64,000 bases of DNA from contig CBDCLS010000006.1 of NCBI GenBank assembly GCA_965218775.1, positions 1,426,001 to 1,490,000 on the forward strand. The letters are read 5' to 3'. Source of the stretch: CAUZIZ01 sp965218775. GTDB taxonomy: Bacteria; Acidobacteriota; UBA6911; RPQK01; JAJDTT01. The position numbers and the translations under genes were made by a program. This document shows, one piece after another, positions 1 through 9,120 of this stretch (the stretch's first letter is position 1; each line of letters starts with the position of its first letter). The notes under the pieces are model-generated. The model was given only the letters and a program-made list of their open reading frames with translations, did not search any database and was not told the DNA's origin.

Positions 1-60
1 GACTCAACGGCTACCCTTAAAAAATGTTAGTCCTTTCCAGTACCGTGGAAATCGAGGCTA

Positions 61-330
61 GTACAGCGTTCTGTAAATACCGATACGTTTGTGGCGAGCG
101 CGACGGGTCGAGTTCGCGAAGCGACGCCGAACTCGATGCCTCGTATCTTGGAGGAGGCGCGACAAAGAAATCGGCGCGTCCCGTCGCCACCCGTATGGCA
201 GATGGGGGTTGCGGACGATCTCTGTGTGGGTCGTCGTCGAAGATGGCCAAGCATCGTCTTCCTCCTCCTGCCTTGATCTCGCCTCGCAAGCCCCATCTGC
301 AAACGTATCGGTATTTACAGAACGCTGTAC
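61..330. mobile_element. MITE-like TIR element, copy 1
   Basis: A 270-bp non-coding segment is bounded by perfect inverted arms at about 58-91 and 300-333 (tips GTACAGCGTTCTG and CAGAACGCTGTAC). It is flanked by TA on both sides (59-60 and 331-332), the target duplication expected of IS630/Tc1-mariner-type transposition. The inner sequence, starting GTGGCGAGCGCGACGGG, recurs at 42342-42612, but there both arms differ. No convincing ORF is present; the overlapping short ORFs are mutual shadows. It sits just beyond the 3' end of the Omp85-type gene. Confidence 0.7.
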
Positions 331-331
331 T

Positions 332-366
332 AGTACACTGGAACCTCAATACGGCGACAGTGTACT
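332..366 (-). terminator. Hairpin after the Omp85-type gene
   Basis: A perfect 9-bp inverted repeat (AGTACACTG at 332-340, CAGTGTACT at 358-366) with a 17-nt loop lies immediately after the stop codon of the minus-strand barrel gene. It has no clear U-run, so it may be a weak terminator or another small TIR remnant like those nearby. Confidence 0.35.
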
Positions 367-1430
367 TAGAACGAGGGCCCAAAGCGGAAGTGAATCAGGG
401 TCCGTCCCTGCCCACGTCCGACGTCAAATCTCAGAAATGTTCGCCTTGAGGTCTTGAATCTCACTCCTCCTCCAACGCTTTTTTCCAGATTTTCGAAATC
501 GAAATCCTCTGTGTTTGGGAAGACCTTGCCCGCATCGTAGAAGAGAGCGAACTCCACTGCCGGCCAGGCCTCCCAGCGGTACTCCGCGGAAAGATAGAGC
601 AGCCGTTCGTCGCGAAATCGAAACTGGGGGAAGCCGCGCAGCATCTCGTAGCCACCTAGAGTTCTCTGCAGGTAGAAGGGAACACGGCTGGCGCCGTCCG
701 TCTCGTCCGACGATCCGAAGAAGCGAAGGGCGAGGACTCTCTGGCGAGAACCCAGGGGGATATACTGCCGTGCATCCAAGGAGATCCGGTTGAACTCGAA
801 TTCGGATCCCCCACGATCGTTGAAGTGGGTGTAGACCAGACCCAGCACTCCCCCGTTGTGGGGATTACCAGGGGTGTCCCGATAGTCGAAAAAGACGGCA
901 GCGTTGCCACGCAGGAAATCTGGCTGGCGATCCAGTCCCGGCGCTGAGAGATCGTCAAAGGCCTCCCGCAGTGACAAGGGGTCGTCATCTGTACCCTCGC
1001 CAATGTTTACCTGGAGATAACCGGCCCGGCCGGCGACGCCCAGGCGGCCATTGCGGTAGCCCGCAACTACGTCGTAGGCTGCGTCCTCGACGAGGTAGCT
1101 GGTTTCCTCTCCGAGAGCAGGATCGGGACCGATACCGAAGAAGGTTTCCTGGGGAAAGTATCGGTAGCGCAGGTTGAAGTAGAGGAATAGATCGTTGCCC
1201 CTGTCACGTTCTTCACCAAACTTGAAGGGCGTAGCAAATTCATTCGGACCCAGGAAGAGAAAGGGGGCAACCTGTTTGAACCTGCCAAACTCGAACGATG
1301 CCAGACGATAGCCCGAAAAGGATGCAGCGCCTGAGGTTTGAACTGAAAGATTGGCTTTGGTCAACTGGGACTTGAAGTGGCGGAGGCCAAGAGCAAAGCC
1401 GGAACCATCGCTCAGATTTCCAATCTTGGG
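366..1430 (-). pseudogene. Omp85-type outer-membrane barrel, C-terminal part (IS-interrupted)
   Basis: About 350 residues of an outer-membrane beta-barrel. Omp85/BamA-superfamily features are visible: the L6-loop type motif LRGF within a GGYEMLRGFPQFRFRD context, alternating barrel strands such as LLYLSAEYRWEAWP, and a C-terminal phenylalanine (HFRFGPSF), the usual outer-membrane insertion signal. It is clearly paralogous to the intact barrel at 7663-9120. The reading frame runs into an IS4-family element at 1430. The N-terminal exported part lies on the other side (2765-3121), and removing the IS plus one 9-bp duplication joins the two parts in frame. No POTRA domain is seen. As it stands the gene is disrupted and probably non-functional. 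Confidence 0.75.
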
Positions 1431-2764
1431 CACTAGTGTCCGGTTATAAGTCCCATAGAGTCAACTGGTTAGAGCTAGGACTGTGGGCTTCCTGCAAGCT
1501 AGGTCTCATAAGTAGTTGATAAATGGGAACTTTCTCGAATGCGGTCACGCTCAAAACCTGCAGAATACTGTGTAGACTTTGGGGAAGCTTGAGTTCCTTT
1601 TTCAGGATTGCGATGAGGAGGTAAACGCAGACAGCAATCCAGATCTGGGTGCGAACGGCATTGTCGGAGGTGCCGTAGAAGGTCTTGATTCGCAGGTGCT
1701 GCTTGATCCACTTGAAGAACAGCTCCACCTGCCAGCGGAGTTTGTAGAGGGAGGCGACGCTGAGGGCCGGAAGGGTGAAATTGTTCGTCAGGAAGACGAG
1801 AGATTTGTTGGTGGGAGCGTCGAAGAAGCGAACTCTTCGCAAGTGCTCTGGATAGTCTTGCCGAGATTTTGGCAAGGCCAAGCGCCCGGTGTGATCGCTG
1901 CGAACTCCGGGCTGATCGGTCCGTGCTCGAGAGGTGTAGCGAGTAAAGCGGAGATTCTTCTTGGCCCGAATCACAAAGTAGGCGCAAGCTTGATGAACGA
2001 CATGCAGACGAGCAAAGTCGAGATAACCCCGGTCCATGACGTAAAAGGCACCGGGCTCGATGACGAGGGAATCCAACAGGTTGACGTCGTGGCACTTTCC
2101 CTGGGTGATCTCGATGACGGTGGGGATCGGACCCCGCAAGTCCAGCAGGGTGTGCAGTTTGATGGCGCCCTTGCGCTTGCGAAAGTGGGCCCAGGGAAAC
2201 AAGCTCAAGCACAGGTCGATGGTGGTCGAGTCGAAGGCATAGACTGTCTCCCCCAGCTCCAGACCGAGTTGCTCGTTGGCATACAGGCGTCTGGCTTTGA
2301 CAATGAGCTTCTGCGCCAAGTCGGCGTAGATACGCCAGTCCCGTGTTTCGTTGGCTTCGGCCAGGGTGCTGCGGGCCACCTCCCCGCGAAATCCCAGCGA
2401 ATAGAGCAGCTCGCTTCGGGAGCGCAGGCAGGCCTCGATGTCCCGCAAGCTCTCCCGGTACGTCAACTGCGCGAAGGCCATGGCCAGAAACTGGTTCCGG
2501 CACGAGAAGCGGCGCACCCGGCGGTCTCCTCCGTAACGCTCGACACAGCGCTGGAACTGTTCCCGGTGAATCCCCTCCATCAGCTGGGCAAAAATCGTTC
2601 GTCTTGGGTTCATGGCCAGAGACTGGACTACGCCTCTGACCGTCTGGGTACGGGGCCAAGGAGAAGCCACGAAAATTCAAATGCGTCACACCCCTTCCTC
2701 GTCGCAACCTACTATACCCATGTAACTTATAGACGATCTCTACAATCTAAACCGGACAGCAGTG
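1431..2764 (-). mobile_element. IS4-family insertion sequence, copy 1
   Basis: A complete 1334-bp element with imperfect terminal inverted repeats (CACTAGTGTCCGGTT at one end, CACTGCTGTCCGGTT at the other). A 9-bp target duplication AATCTTGGG is present at 1422-1430 and 2765-2773. It interrupts the Omp85-type gene. It is nearly identical to the copies at 3665-4998 and 60975-62308. The transposase of this copy differs from the other two at two nearby residues (SRARTDQ versus SRPRSDQ). Confidence 0.93.
1444..2670 (-). CDS. IS4-family transposase
   Basis: 408 residues. RNase H-like DDE transposase of the IS4 family: first aspartate in YAFDSTTIDL, second in YVMDRGYLDF, and glutamate in the signature Y-x2-R-x3-E-x6-K (YKLRWQVELFFKWIK). 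The N-terminal part (FAQLTYRESLRDIEACL) is typical of the DUF4372-containing subgroup. The GTG start used here gives 408 residues; the ATG 19 codons downstream (MNPRRTIFAQ) aligns better with the start of the related transposase at 33730 and is plausible. Catalyses cut-and-paste movement of the element. The gene looks intact. Confidence 0.93.
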   Translation of the reverse strand: MASPWPRTQTVRGVVQSLAMNPRRTIFAQLMEGIHREQFQRCVERYGGDRRVRRFSCRNQFLAMAFAQLTYRESLRDIEACLRSRSELLYSLGFRGEVARSTLAEANETRDWRIYADLAQKLIVKARRLYANEQLGLELGETVYAFDSTTIDLCLSLFPWAHFRKRKGAIKLHTLLDLRGPIPTVIEITQGKCHDVNLLDSLVIEPGAFYVMDRGYLDFARLHVVHQACAYFVIRAKKNLRFTRYTSRARTDQPGVRSDHTGRLALPKSRQDYPEHLRRVRFFDAPTNKSLVFLTNNFTLPALSVASLYKLRWQVELFFKWIKQHLRIKTFYGTSDNAVRTQIWIAVCVYLLIAILKKELKLPQSLHSILQVLSVTAFEKVPIYQLLMRPSLQEAHSPSSNQLTLWDL

Positions 2765-3121
2765 AATCTTGGGGTAAAAGTCCTTCCAGCGGATGTTGAG
2801 AGTCTCCCGAAAACTGTCGCTTTCCATGCGAAGGAAAGTCCTCTCGGCGCTATTGGGCTTATTCGGAACCATTTTCTGGCCCCGCTCCACCCGTCGCTGC
2901 CTCCACTCCTCGGCTCGGCTGTCGGATGCCTTCTGCGCCTCCTGTGAGGTCGTGCCTGAAGTGCTGAGAGTGGCGGACCGACCTTCCTCTGTTTCCGTAG
3001 GCGGCGAGGCCAGGGCCGGAACCAATAGGAGTGGAATGCAGACACTTCGGGTCAAGGCTGCATGAACCCTGTAAAGGCGTCGACGCGAATCGGTGGGGAG
3101 GGTAGTCAGCATCAGGCGCAT
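2765..3121 (-). pseudogene. Omp85-type barrel gene, N-terminal part
   Basis: The 5' segment of the barrel gene interrupted at 1431-2764. It encodes a signal peptide (SVCIPLLLVPALASPP), a polar linker rich in Ser, Glu and Arg, and the sequence FRETLNIRWKDFYPKI. This matches YRDFYGKI at the same position in the intact paralogue at 7663-9120. Across the IS the frame reads FYPKI-GNLSDG after removal of the element and one duplication. Start chosen at ATG 3121; an upstream TTG (3139) and a downstream ATG (3112) are possible. The gene diverges from the phosphoesterase gene at 3410, so 3122-3409 should hold both promoters. Confidence 0.65.
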
Positions 3122-3409
3122 AACGGTCAAACAGTGCAATTAGAACAGCCGGCGATAGCAGCTGAGCTGCATAGCAACGGGTTGCCCATATTAGCAGTCA
3201 CCGGATCTTCGATCTAGAGTTTGAAGTGCATTGGGTGTCAGATAAGTCATTCGGACGCTCTGCCCAAGATTGCATCCAGTCATCGGTTGAGGCGCCGTAC
3301 AATACTGGAAGTGTTTGCACTAGAGCCAGCAAAAGTTGTTCGATTCCTCGCCAACTGGAATGGGCTAGTGACTTTCTATAGAGTAGATCGATCTCGGGAG
3401 TACCCGACT

Positions 3410-3664
3410 ATGACCCAAGTTACACGCTTGCAGAAGGTTCTTGGATTCGGGTTACTTTTGATCCTCCTGATTCTTCCGGGAGGCGAAGGGCGTTCTTCGT
3501 CATCTTCCGTATTGCCTTTTGCTCAGCCCTCGGATCGTCCAGGAACCGAACCCTTTTCCTTCATCGTGTACGGGGACATACAGAGCAATCACAAGAGAGG
3601 GCACAACGCCCTGGTCGGGCAAATGCTGAAGGAATCTGTCGATCTGGTCTTCAATACCGGTGAT
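3410..3664 (+). pseudogene. Calcineurin-like phosphoesterase, N-terminal part (IS-interrupted)
   Basis: 85 codons: a signal peptide (VLGFGLLLILLILPGG), then a metallophosphoesterase start with FSFIVYGDIQSN (first metal-binding Asp in GD) and LVFNTGD (second metal motif). The frame is broken by an IS4-family element exactly after NTGD. The remainder continues at 5008; the 9-bp duplication ACCGGTGAT encodes TGD, so excision would restore NTGDISADKGKD. Start taken at ATG 3410, which gives a good signal peptide. Confidence 0.75.
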
Positions 3665-4998
3665 CACTGCTGTCCGGTTTAGATTGTAGAGATCGTCTAT
3701 AAGTTACATGGGTATAGTAGGTTGCGACGAGGAAGGGGTGTGACGCATTTGAATTTTCGTGGCTTCTCCTTGGCCCCGTACCCAGACGGTCAGAGGCGTA
3801 GTCCAGTCTCTGGCCATGAACCCAAGACGAACGATTTTTGCCCAGCTGATGGAGGGGATTCACCGGGAACAGTTCCAGCGCTGTGTCGAGCGTTACGGAG
3901 GAGACCGCCGGGTGCGCCGCTTCTCGTGCCGGAACCAGTTTCTGGCCATGGCCTTCGCGCAGTTGACGTACCGGGAGAGCTTGCGGGACATCGAGGCCTG
4001 CCTGCGCTCCCGAAGCGAGCTGCTCTATTCGCTGGGATTTCGCGGGGAGGTGGCCCGCAGCACCCTGGCCGAAGCCAACGAAACACGGGACTGGCGTATC
4101 TACGCCGACTTGGCGCAGAAGCTCATTGTCAAAGCCAGACGCCTGTATGCCAACGAGCAACTCGGTCTGGAGCTGGGGGAGACAGTCTATGCCTTCGACT
4201 CGACCACCATCGACCTGTGCTTGAGCTTGTTTCCCTGGGCCCACTTTCGCAAGCGCAAGGGCGCCATCAAACTGCACACCCTGCTGGACTTGCGGGGTCC
4301 GATCCCCACCGTCATCGAGATCACCCAGGGAAAGTGCCACGACGTCAACCTGTTGGATTCCCTCGTCATCGAGCCCGGTGCCTTTTACGTCATGGACCGG
4401 GGTTATCTCGACTTTGCTCGTCTGCATGTCGTTCATCAAGCTTGCGCCTACTTTGTGATTCGGGCCAAGAAGAATCTCCGCTTTACTCGCTACACCTCTC
4501 GACCCCGGTCCGATCAGCCCGGAGTTCGCAGCGATCACACCGGGCGCTTGGCCTTGCCAAAATCTCGGCAAGACTATCCAGAGCACTTGCGAAGAGTTCG
4601 CTTCTTCGACGCTCCCACCAACAAATCTCTCGTCTTCCTGACGAACAATTTCACCCTTCCGGCCCTCAGCGTCGCCTCCCTCTACAAACTCCGCTGGCAG
4701 GTGGAGCTGTTCTTCAAGTGGATCAAGCAGCACCTGCGAATCAAGACCTTCTACGGCACCTCCGACAATGCCGTTCGCACCCAGATCTGGATTGCTGTCT
4801 GCGTTTACCTCCTCATCGCAATCCTGAAAAAGGAACTCAAGCTTCCCCAAAGTCTACACAGTATTCTGCAGGTTTTGAGCGTGACCGCATTCGAGAAAGT
4901 TCCCATTTATCAACTACTTATGAGACCTAGCTTGCAGGAAGCCCACAGTCCTAGCTCTAACCAGTTGACTCTATGGGACTTATAACCGGACACTAGTG
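3665..4998 (+). mobile_element. IS4-family insertion sequence, copy 2
   Basis: 1334 bp, same ends as copy 1, in the opposite orientation. Target duplication ACCGGTGAT at 3656-3664 and 4999-5007. It splits the phosphoesterase gene between its second and third metal-binding motifs. Near-perfect identity with copies 1 and 3 points to recent transposition. Confidence 0.95.
3759..4985 (+). CDS. IS4-family transposase
   Basis: 408 residues, identical in translation to the copy at 61069-62295 and differing by two residues from the one at 1444-2670. DDE residues lie in AFDSTTIDL, VMDRGYLDF and the YREK block YKLRWQVELFFKWIK. GTG start at 3759; the ATG at 3816 (MNPRRTIFAQ) may be the real start. Intact and probably active, since the flanking duplication is perfect. 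Confidence 0.94.
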   Translation: MASPWPRTQTVRGVVQSLAMNPRRTIFAQLMEGIHREQFQRCVERYGGDRRVRRFSCRNQFLAMAFAQLTYRESLRDIEACLRSRSELLYSLGFRGEVARSTLAEANETRDWRIYADLAQKLIVKARRLYANEQLGLELGETVYAFDSTTIDLCLSLFPWAHFRKRKGAIKLHTLLDLRGPIPTVIEITQGKCHDVNLLDSLVIEPGAFYVMDRGYLDFARLHVVHQACAYFVIRAKKNLRFTRYTSRPRSDQPGVRSDHTGRLALPKSRQDYPEHLRRVRFFDAPTNKSLVFLTNNFTLPALSVASLYKLRWQVELFFKWIKQHLRIKTFYGTSDNAVRTQIWIAVCVYLLIAILKKELKLPQSLHSILQVLSVTAFEKVPIYQLLMRPSLQEAHSPSSNQLTLWDL

Positions 4999-5007
4999 AC
5001 CGGTGAT

Positions 5008-5949
5008 ATTTCTGCCGACAAGGGAAAGGACTACGAGACCGACTTCTACCCAGTGGTCGAGCCGCTCGCGCGGAGGGTCCCTTACTTTCCAGCCGTCGGA
5101 AACCACGATGTGTACTTTGAAAGTCCGACCAGCCGAAGTCGCATCTACAGTTTTTTCTGCAAGAACTATGAGTATCTGTCACAGCTTCCAGGAAACGAGC
5201 ATCTGGCAGAGCCAGAGAGTCAGAAGCTTTGGTACAGCTTGACCCATCGCGGTGTGCTCTTCATTGTGCTCGACTCCAATTTCTTCATCGACGAGGGAAA
5301 GTACCGTCGAACCCATGCGCTCCCGCCTTACAAGAACCATCTTCGCGAGCAGCTGATATGGGTACGGGATTTGCTCGAGGGGTCCAGGCGGAACCAGAAG
5401 CTTCGTGCTCTGTTCGTCTTTTTTCACCATTCGCCTTTTTTCAGTGACGACAACGAACCGGCTCCCATTGTCGGAGTGGGTGGCCATCCAGGACATCGCG
5501 GCATGCTGGTGAACCAGACGCTGCCCTCAGAGGGTACGGGGGAACAGCGCTATCTGATCGATCTCTTTCGCAAGCATCGGGTCACTGCAGTTTTTACCGG
5601 GCACCAACACTATTATGAGCGGTGGAGGGAGGTCATTCGTGACAAAGGCCAGCCGGTTCACACCGTGAATTGGATTGTGAATGGGCTGGGTGGTGTCCGG
5701 CCCCGGGGGCGTCCCAAGTCCGACGAAAAGGAGATAGAGAAGGTCCTCAATAAGAAGGTTTATCGCCGCTACCTGGAGCGTATTTCCAACCTCAACCGGG
5801 ACTGGACGGCCGAGCTGAAGCATCGCTACCCCAGGTATCCAGGACCCGCTCGATTTCACAATTACGCTTTGGTGAAGGTTGAATCCGACAAGATTTCTCT
5901 CGAGATAAAGGGCAAGAGGGGTTTTGTCCGGGATCGAGAGACGTTGTAG
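5008..5949 (+). pseudogene. Calcineurin-like phosphoesterase, C-terminal part
   Basis: Continuation of the gene started at 3410. It contains the metal-binding GNHD motif (PAVGNHDVYF), a histidine motif in VFFHHSPFFS and the terminal GHQHYYERW motif of the purple-acid-phosphatase/calcineurin-like superfamily. The joined protein would be about 398 residues, exported by its signal peptide, probably a periplasmic or surface phosphoesterase with an unknown substrate. It is followed after 74 bp by the kinase-like gene, so the two may have formed an operon. A start within the IS edge (ATG at 4996) could express a protein lacking the first metal ligands, which should be inactive. Confidence 0.75.
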
Positions 5950-6023
5950 CGGGATCTCTGATCGACTGTGGGGGACGTGCGAGCCGTGGGAAGCTATCAG
6001 GTGCCCGCTCTTGGAAGTTGCGC

Positions 6024-7706
6024 ATGAGTCTGGTCGAGTCTTCTCACACTCCACGAGCTGAGTCGCTGCAAGTGTCCCACTTCCTGGGCGTGGGATTATG
6101 CTGTCTGGTGATCCTGTGTTCTCCCTTTCTTTCCGCTCAGAAGTTTCTTCCTGATGATCCGATCTGGGTGGACCCCGACCGAAGGCCTGTTGAACAACCT
6201 CGTCCTATCGAGTTGAGTCAAATTGAGGACTACATCAACAGCAGCTACTCCCAAGGGATCAAAGAGGGAGAGCAAATCGTCCGTTCCCAGAACGTCAACA
6301 CGCTCGGGGGGGTTCCCGATTCCAGTTGGTTTACGAATCGAATCGGACGCAATCCTATGAGCCTGCAGGAGCTGGCCAGGGGAGCGGATCAACGGGATGG
6401 GCCCGATCTTTCCGTCCCATGGGTTGTGATCCAGGGTAAGAGCGAAGGCATCTCGCCGGGATTCACGATTCGGGACGGCCGCGGAGATATCTACTTCGTG
6501 AAGTTCGATCCTCTCGAGTATCCCCAGCTTGCCACCTCGACCGAGGTGATCACTTCCAAGTTCTTCCATGCCTTCGGCTATAACGTTCCCGAAAACTATC
6601 TGGCCTTGGTGAAACGTGAGGATGTGAAAGTTGCCCCGGACGCGAAGATGATTGGAATCAATGGAAGGCCGCGGAGAATGAGGGAGAGGGATATAACGCG
6701 GATCTTTGAAAGGGTGCCCATGAGATCCGAGGGGAGCACCCAGGTAATCGCTAGTCGAGCGCTTCCCGGGCTGCCTCTGGGGCCTTTCCAGTATTTCGGA
6801 GTTCGCCCGGACGATCCGAACGACATCTTTCCCCACCAGAACCGGCGTGAGCTCAGAGGGCTGCGAGTCCTGGCCGCCTGGGTCAACCACGATGATTGCG
6901 GCGCCACCAATTCTCTAAATACCTATATCGAGAAGTCCGGCAGGAGCTACGTGAAGCATCACCTGCTCGACTTTGGATCCTGCTTTGGCAGCGGCAGCAT
7001 CAAGCTGCAGAGCCGACGCGCAGGCTATGAGCATGTCGCGGAGATGAAGCCCAGCCTGAAGGCGGGTGTTAGCCTGGGATGGTGGGACCGCCCCTGGAGA
7101 CACATTCAGTACCGCGTATACCCGGCGGTCGGCCGCTATGAGGCCGCTCATTTCGAACCCGATGAGTGGAAGACCGAGTACCCGAACCCTGCCTTCGTCA
7201 GGATGTTGCCCGACGATGCACTATGGGCCACTCGAATCCTCATGCGGTTCACCAATGAGGTGATCAGAGCGATCGTCCATACGGGTCGAATTACCGATCC
7301 CGAGGCCGAGGACTACCTGGTCGACACGCTCATCCAGAGGCGGGACAAGACCGTTCGCCACTTTTTGAGGCTAATCAATCCCCTGTCCGATTTCCGAATC
7401 TCAGATGCGCGCCCCTTGTCCCAGATCGAGTTCCGGAACCTCGGCGTAGAGGCCAATGTTTCCGGGATTGACTTCTATCAGTACCAATGGTTCCGATTCG
7501 ACAATCTACGACTCAATCTCGATCCGCTGGGAGAAATTCAGACCACACGCCGGCGGCAACTGCCGATTCCCAAGGACGAGGCAGAGTTCCTCATGGTGCG
7601 GATTCGTACCTTGAGCCCACAGCATCAAGCTTGGAAAAAGCGAGTGGAGGTCTTTCTTCGGAATGGCAAGCACCAGTCTGTGGTTGGCCTTGAAAGGGAA
7701 CTCTAG
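6024..7706 (+). CDS. Secreted kinase-like protein of unknown function
   Basis: 560 residues with an N-terminal signal peptide (LGVGLCCLVILCSPFLSA). No named family is certain. The middle resembles an atypical PI3K/PI4K- or HipA-like kinase core: a strand with lysine in IYFVKFDP (K160), a following helix with glutamate (STEVITSKFFHAFGYNVPE), then VNHDD at 288-291, N296 in ATNSLN and HHLLDFG (DFG at 316-318). This order (HDD, N, DFG) matches catalytic-loop and metal-binding motifs of such kinases. The C-terminal 200 residues are unassigned. ATG 6024 is preceded by GGAAG; a TTG at 6018 is the alternative. Its 3' end overlaps the Omp85-type gene by 44 bp, so they are probably translationally coupled. 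The kinase assignment is inference. Confidence 0.6.
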   Translation: MSLVESSHTPRAESLQVSHFLGVGLCCLVILCSPFLSAQKFLPDDPIWVDPDRRPVEQPRPIELSQIEDYINSSYSQGIKEGEQIVRSQNVNTLGGVPDSSWFTNRIGRNPMSLQELARGADQRDGPDLSVPWVVIQGKSEGISPGFTIRDGRGDIYFVKFDPLEYPQLATSTEVITSKFFHAFGYNVPENYLALVKREDVKVAPDAKMIGINGRPRRMRERDITRIFERVPMRSEGSTQVIASRALPGLPLGPFQYFGVRPDDPNDIFPHQNRRELRGLRVLAAWVNHDDCGATNSLNTYIEKSGRSYVKHHLLDFGSCFGSGSIKLQSRRAGYEHVAEMKPSLKAGVSLGWWDRPWRHIQYRVYPAVGRYEAAHFEPDEWKTEYPNPAFVRMLPDDALWATRILMRFTNEVIRAIVHTGRITDPEAEDYLVDTLIQRRDKTVRHFLRLINPLSDFRISDARPLSQIEFRNLGVEANVSGIDFYQYQWFRFDNLRLNLDPLGEIQTTRRRQLPIPKDEAEFLMVRIRTLSPQHQAWKKRVEVFLRNGKHQSVVGLEREL

Positions 7707-9120
7707 ATTGGGCGGTTGGCAGCGGCTATCTGTCCTGTTGATCCTTGGTCAGTTGGGCTCTCAGGCTCCGTTCGCGTTTCAGGGGAACCCAGCAACAGGG
7801 AGCGAAGCCCCCCAGAAGATGGAGGCCGACCCTCCGGATTCGACAGCACCCCATGCCGAGTCCTTGGATCCACAGCCTGCAGACCCCGCCGATCCCCCAT
7901 CCAGTCGGGCTCAGCGATGGAGCCGGAGACGACAGCAAAAGAGTCAGGAAAAAAAGGAGGTTAAGCAATCAACCTTTCAAAAGCTGCTTCTCCAGGTCGA
8001 GAGAAGGGGCTATCAGAGCTTGCTGAGTTACAGGGATTTCTACGGTAAAATCCTCGGCACCATCACCACAGGTTCCAGTTTTGCACCCGGAATCAGATAC
8101 TGGAAGCCCAACATCAGTGGCTCAATGCTCACGGTCCAGGCCTCGGCCACCTATTCGATCAGGCATTATCAAGAGTACGTCCTGCAGTTGGGCAAAGACC
8201 CGACGCGGCGAGATGAGTTCGTGTTTCGCCCCAACGTTCGCGGAAAGGAGATGCTTCGGCTGGATGAGCCCCATCGGAAAGTAGGAGATTTCTTCCTCTA
8301 TGCCGATTTGCGCTACCGCGATTTTCCCGAGGAAGATTTTTTTGGACTGGGCCCTCACTCCAAACTAGCCGATCGAACTGATTTCAGCCTTACCAGCTCC
8401 TCCTACGGGACGGTGGGGGGGTACCAGTTTACGAGTTGGCTCAACCTGGCCGGTCGGGCCGCGTATCTGACGATGTCCAACGGCCCGGGTGAAGATGGGA
8501 AGTTTCCGGACATTCGAGAGCGATTCGACGATCTGACCGCCCCGGGACTGAATCGCCAACCGGACTTCTTGAACCTGAGTTCTGCGGCCTTGGTGGATTT
8601 TCGAGACCGGCCCGGTAATCCGCATAGCGGGGGGATGTTTGGTATTTCGTTGAGCCGCTTCGACGATCGGGGCAGCGAGGAGTTCGATTTCAGCCGCCTG
8701 GCCATCGATGGGAGGTATTATGCCACCCTGGGTTCGGATCAGCGGGTCATGGCCTTTCGCTTCTTCACCTTGTTCGATGACGAGGACCCCGGTACCAGAA
8801 CTCCCTTCTATGTGCAGGAGACCCTGGGAGGCGATGGCAGCTTGCGGGGCTTTCGTGATTTTCGCTTCCGCGACAACAACCTGCTCTTTCTCTCAGCGGA
8901 ATATCGGTGGGAGGCCTCCCCTGCCTTTGAATTGGCGTTTTTCTACGATAGAGGCAAGGTGTTCTCGAAACGATCCGACTTCGATTTTTCGGGTCTGGAG
9001 AAGGGTTTTGGATTTGGGATCCGCCTCAAGACGCCGGATTCAGTGCTGTTGAGACTGGATTTCGCCCGCAGTCGCGAGCACAGCCTACGGATGCATTTTA
9101 AGTTCGGGCGTTCGTTCTAG
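7663..9120 (+). CDS. Omp85-type outer-membrane beta-barrel protein
   Basis: 485 residues: signal peptide (LSVLLILGQLGSQAPFAF), a Pro/Ser/Glu-rich spacer of roughly 60 residues, a basic stretch, then a barrel from about residue 115. The L6-loop type motif LRGF (GDGSLRGFRDFRFRD), the strand LLFLSAEYRWEASP and the C-terminal HFKFGRSF (terminal Phe) indicate an Omp85/BamA-superfamily barrel. No POTRA domains are present, unlike BamA or TamA, so a general assembly role is doubtful. It starts inside the kinase-like gene (44-bp overlap), which suggests the two products act together. It is a paralogue of the disrupted gene at 366-3121. It probably translocates or displays a partner protein, but this is not shown. 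Confidence 0.8.
   Translation: MASTSLWLALKGNSRLGGWQRLSVLLILGQLGSQAPFAFQGNPATGSEAPQKMEADPPDSTAPHAESLDPQPADPADPPSSRAQRWSRRRQQKSQEKKEVKQSTFQKLLLQVERRGYQSLLSYRDFYGKILGTITTGSSFAPGIRYWKPNISGSMLTVQASATYSIRHYQEYVLQLGKDPTRRDEFVFRPNVRGKEMLRLDEPHRKVGDFFLYADLRYRDFPEEDFFGLGPHSKLADRTDFSLTSSSYGTVGGYQFTSWLNLAGRAAYLTMSNGPGEDGKFPDIRERFDDLTAPGLNRQPDFLNLSSAALVDFRDRPGNPHSGGMFGISLSRFDDRGSEEFDFSRLAIDGRYYATLGSDQRVMAFRFFTLFDDEDPGTRTPFYVQETLGGDGSLRGFRDFRFRDNNLLFLSAEYRWEASPAFELAFFYDRGKVFSKRSDFDFSGLEKGFGFGIRLKTPDSVLLRLDFARSREHSLRMHFKFGRSF

Noticed and set aside
24..457. Several overlapping ORFs of 60-140 codons in the first TIR element
   Set aside because: Present on both strands in an inverted-repeat element; the equivalent frames are not preserved in the copy at 42342-42612.
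1579..2799. Long ORF antisense to the IS4 transposase (also at 3651-4850 and 60835-62160), and a +1-frame ORF of similar length
   Set aside because: They are shadows in other frames of the transposase gene, repeated only because the IS is repeated; composition is low-complexity-like and no family features are visible.
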